Source of the DNA: Gordius sp. MW1
Taxonomy: Eukaryota > Nematomorpha > Gordioida > Gordea > Gordiidae
Length of the DNA: 64,000 nt
Direction: 5' to 3'
Assembly (NCBI GenBank): GCA_964036665.1
Contig: OZ038527.1
Coordinates: forward strand, 27,563,901 to 27,627,900
Position numbers and translations under genes: made by a program. The notes below the pieces were generated by a model. That model did not search any database and had not been told where the DNA came from. It was given only the letters and a program-made list of their open reading frames with translations. This document shows, piece by piece, positions 60,650-64,000 of the stretch; within the stretch, counting starts at the first letter, position 1, and each line of letters starts with the position of its first letter.

Positions 60650-60938
60650 AGATGTTACTTAATATACCTTAGTCGTTGTAAATATAACATGTCGACACTA
60701 TCTATTACATCTATGTTACTTGATATTCCAAATGTATTATAATGATATTCCTGATATTCTGTAATAATAATAATTATTGTATATATAAAAAAAAAAATAA
60801 ATAAAAAAAAAAAATTAAAAAAAAAAAAAATAATAATAATAACGCAGAAATTATATGTCTCAGTGAAAACATTGTAATTTCGCAATAACTTTATGTATGG
60901 AATGTAACGTAGAAATTATGGTCTGATGTACTTACTCT

Positions 60939-60976
<38 letters not shown>

Positions 60977-61963
60977 AAAAAAAAATAAAAAAAAAAATAA
61001 AACGAGATGAAGTTATGTATTAATTTGAGTGTGTATGTATGTTCTCATATTTTTATTGTATATTTATAGTCTTATATGTTTATTTTATTTTTAATTGGTA
61101 TACATATCAAAATGGGATATGATATGTCAGGAGAAATTGTAGCTCATGTGTGTTTTGGGAAATTGATCTGAAATTGTATGGTGTGTCGAGATTAATTGTG
61201 TATAGTTTGAAATATAAAATGGTATTGCATATTTCGGATTTTTGGATAGTTATTTATTAAATGTTTTAAACCGTATATGTTTTAATAATATTTATCTTAT
61301 TTGTATATTATGTTATAAGTGATTGTGTTTCACTTATATCTACGGATTTATAGTATATGTAGTAGACGTTTTGTATGTACATTATCATTGATTGTATTGT
61401 ATGACCAAGTTTGTTACCATGGGTATATCGAGATTATGTGTAATGTTTGATTTTGTGTTATATGTGTTACTGCTTTAACGGTTATATGTAATGTCATAGC
61501 GACGTGGTGTAGACGAGTTTTGTATTGTTGGTAGTACGACAAGTGATAGACATGGTTAGAAGTGATGTATTAATGGGGTGTATTAATTTGATTGTATATG
61601 GTGCGCATATGTTTCGTGTATATTTAGTTATATACGCCTATTTTTATTGTATATTTATAGTCTTAAATTTTGTATGTATATGATCACGCTGTTCTTATAA
61701 ATGTATCACATAATGCGTGTAACGTTAGGGAATATTGGGGGAATTTGTATAAAGATGCGTAACGTCGGATGTGAAATAGCGCCGTTGTATGACTGTTAAT
61801 TGCGATGCAATTTTTGTTGTAACGGAAAGTATGAGTAGGAAATTATAAATATGGGATAATAATGTATCTATATATATCGCGCACGATAACGATACGGAAG
61901 ATGTCAGCAAAAGAAGGGGTGAGATCAAGGTCAGCCAAAGAAAAAGAAAGAAAAAATAGGAGG
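60650..61963. other. Non-coding 3' region of the Ty3/Gypsy element
   Basis: No envelope or other gene. A-rich tracts at 60787-60830 and 60940-61002, then T/G-rich sequence with two TTTTTATTGTATATTTATAG blocks (about 61050 and 61639), then the polypurine tract. Confidence 0.75.
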
Positions 61964-62638
61964 TGTCATATATGTATGACATATATGTGAAGAGTAGCTA
62001 GCATGGCAGGGGATACGTGACCAAGGTTATACGATAGTAGGAGATAGACAAAGGAAATCGAAGAAGAGCAACGTAAGGGACGCAAGGGAGAAGAGCAACT
62101 GGCGTGGAGCCTAACACGTATATGTCAAGAATAGCAGTCATAGATACAAGGGGTGTTTACCAGAGGCTAGACGATAGTAAGCGGGAGACAAAGGAAATAT
62201 AAGAAGAGCAACGTAAGGGACGCAAGGGAGAAGAGCAACTGGCGTGGAGCCTAACACGTATATGTCAAGAATAGCAGTCATAGATACAAGGGGTGTTTAC
62301 CAGATGCTAGACGATAGTAAGCGGGAGACAAAGGAAATATAAGAAGAGTAACGTAAGATACCGCAAGGGAGAAGAACAACTGGCGCAGAGAATAACAACT
62401 GGCGCAAGGGCTCAGTGAAGAAGGGAATTATTATCAGAGAAAAAGAACACACATCATCGAACATCATTCAATTATTAATTAATTCCCCTCGTAAAAACAT
62501 GTTGTAAATCGGTAGGCATATTATTTTTTGGTATTATCCTGATTACGAACATCGTCTGTATAAGAATTTGAGTTGATTTATAATAAAGATCGTATCCGAA
62601 AGTGAATAATCAACGTGTAGTAAATTGGATACTTAATA
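61964..62638 (+). repeat. 3' LTR of the Ty3/Gypsy element
   Basis: 675 bp, 141 bp longer than the 5' LTR because it holds one more 140-bp internal unit (ACAAAGG starts at 62048, 62188 and 62328). Preceded by a purine-rich tract ending AATAGGAGG. Confidence 0.9.
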
Positions 62639-62703
62639 GGTATATGTTTTTATACTGAATTGTTTTTCTTAGTATAATTTTCTTTGATTTGACACCAGTT
62701 TTT

Positions 62704-63164
62704 AATCCTCATAGTATTAGGATTTATTGGGCTTCAAATTTATTTCAAATACCGATTTTACTAATTTATTTAAAAGTATTCGCGATAAAATGGATCCGTG
62801 GAAATTTCTTGGTTTTATATTACGTTACATTTTCTGTTTCTATTTTATTATCTACTATTCCAAAGTAAAAATAATTAATGATCAACGAGTGATAGCGAGG
62901 TAATATAATAATCGATAAAGATAAATGGTAATAATAATGATCATATCATTTTATATAAATCCCATAATCAATGTGACAGTTATCAGATGATATATAGGTT
63001 TTAACATAGGCGAGTTTTCTTTAAATATCTTAATGGAAAACGCAATATATCTTTTTGATTGATGCTATGTGTGTGTTCTCGATGCAGTAGATTTAGGAAT
63101 AAATACAAAAATAGAATTTTAATATTAATTATAACAGGGATGATAATTTAGCATAATATGCCAC
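62704..63164. repeat. Long direct repeat, right copy
   Basis: Matches 54786-55226 with scattered substitutions and small indels. Contains the well-conserved TAATGATCAACGAGTGATAG and ATGATCATATCATTTTATAT. Confidence 0.75.
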
Positions 63165-63822
63165 AAGTTATTAAAAGTTACCCTAATTTTTTTTATAAAT
63201 TCATAGAAAATATTGATATCTTTTGTAGGTAAAGAATTTATCAGAACGATATAAAAAATTACATTCACGACTAAAAAACTATAAAAAGCGGTAAAACTAA
63301 ACGGATGGCATTGATCCGTGTATGGAAATTGTGTTGGATATGATTTCCATTGTGATCTTTTGTCGGATAAAAAAGTACTCTTTTAAATCTAATGAGTCGT
63401 TATAGATCACTTTCCCAATTTGTTTTGAGAGAGCGAGAGCTTCAGTGCCTAAGTTGCGAGGGAGCATGGAATGAGTGTGACGCCGTCTGATCTTGCTAAT
63501 GCTGACGGGCATTAAAGTTTTTTGATCGCCGTGTACCTGTGGTTGCGGCCTTTACTGTATTTGCAATGGTAACCTATTATGGCGGAATAATATATACGGG
63601 GGATACGATTTACATTTTGAGGGAATAGAGTTTTTATTGGGCCGGTAGGGGAAACATGTCCCAGTCAGGATGGTGAAGATTTTATTTGCATGATGAATTG
63701 AAAAAAACCTCGAATATTTCCGCGAATATTCATAAATGTTCTATGTAAATTCCATTATTCTGGTTTGGAGTATTATATTATATTTCAAAAAGGAAAAGAA
63801 ATACCGATCGGTATATATAAAT

Positions 63823-64000
63823 TAGAGACCTGCACGGCCCGGCCCGCGGGCCGGGCTTGGACGGGCTTCTGCTTAAAAATAAAACAACGGGCCGGGCCTG
63901 GACGGGCCGATATATAACATAACGGGCTCAGGCCGGGCCTAGTTATACTTAAGGTCCGTTAAAAGCCCGTTAAAAAATTAATTAGATTTAGTATAAAAGA
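63823..64000. repeat. Start of another hAT-like array element, cut by the window end
   Basis: TAGAGACCTGCACGG opens it, followed by GGCCCGGCCCGCGGGCCGGG and repeated GGGCCGGGCCTGGACGGGC. Same end type as 35803-36894. Its right end is outside the window. Confidence 0.6.

Larger units (their letters stand above)
56181..62638 (+). mobile_element. Ty3/Gypsy-type LTR retrotransposon, inactive
   Basis: 5' LTR 56181-56714, primer-binding site TGGCGCCCAACGTAGG at 56717-56732, gag remnant, pol in the order protease, reverse transcriptase, RNase H, integrase (Metaviridae order), polypurine tract at about 61937-61963, 3' LTR 61964-62638. LTRs start TGTCAT and end TTAATA. Breaks: frame changes near 59240, 60095 and 60290, a shortened gag, a missing zinc-knuckle cysteine and a changed integrase catalytic residue. 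No target duplication found: flanks are GATGG and GGTAT. No envelope-like frame. Confidence 0.92.

Noticed and set aside
56176-62643. Search for a 4-6 bp target duplication around the Ty3/Gypsy element
   Set aside because: Left flank GATGG and right flank GGTAT do not match under any small shift of the LTR border.

Overview
This is an invertebrate metazoan nuclear window: AT-rich, full of introns and dense with transposable elements. I cannot name the phylum. Splice sites are canonical GT-AG, and four conserved single-copy genes can be rebuilt exon by exon with consistent phases throughout.

Layout. (1) 1376-23775, plus strand: a complete cAMP-dependent protein kinase catalytic subunit gene, with a 17-kb first intron and a duplicated pair of 127-bp exons coding the catalytic loop. 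(2) 25615-32140, minus strand: complete glucose-6-phosphate dehydrogenase (11 coding exons), convergent with the kinase gene and carrying an in-frame 210-bp insertion that could be an exitron. (3) 37242-41861, minus: complete sphingosine kinase (5 exons). (4) 45387 to about 52400, minus: the nucleolar ribosome-biogenesis factor UTP14; at least 13 exons, start codon not located. (5) 56181-62638, plus: a decayed Ty3/Gypsy-type LTR retrotransposon with unequal LTRs, flanked at a distance by a diverged direct repeat. The four cellular genes are housekeeping or signalling genes with no obvious joint function.

Repeats fill most of the rest. Kinase intron 1 holds a 5'-truncated RTE-like non-LTR element, a very young non-autonomous LTR element (7036-9092, LTRs differing only by four indel bases, 4-bp target duplication) and a 1.04-kb hAT-type element. 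Several short-element families have clear target-site duplications: hAT-like (8 bp) at 274-499, 14334-15374, 31110-31276, 35803-36894 and 43373-43808; an 8-9 bp duplication at 28291-28618; and a 170-bp Mutator-like element with a 9-bp duplication at 52407-52576. A foldback element lies at 52886-53752. Many elements carry long G or C homopolymers or telomere-like CCCGAA/CCCGAC arrays.

The observations most worth following are the mutually exclusive kinase exons, the G6PD in-frame insertion, the young LTR element without genes, and the hAT-like elements with same-orientation hexamer arrays near both ends.
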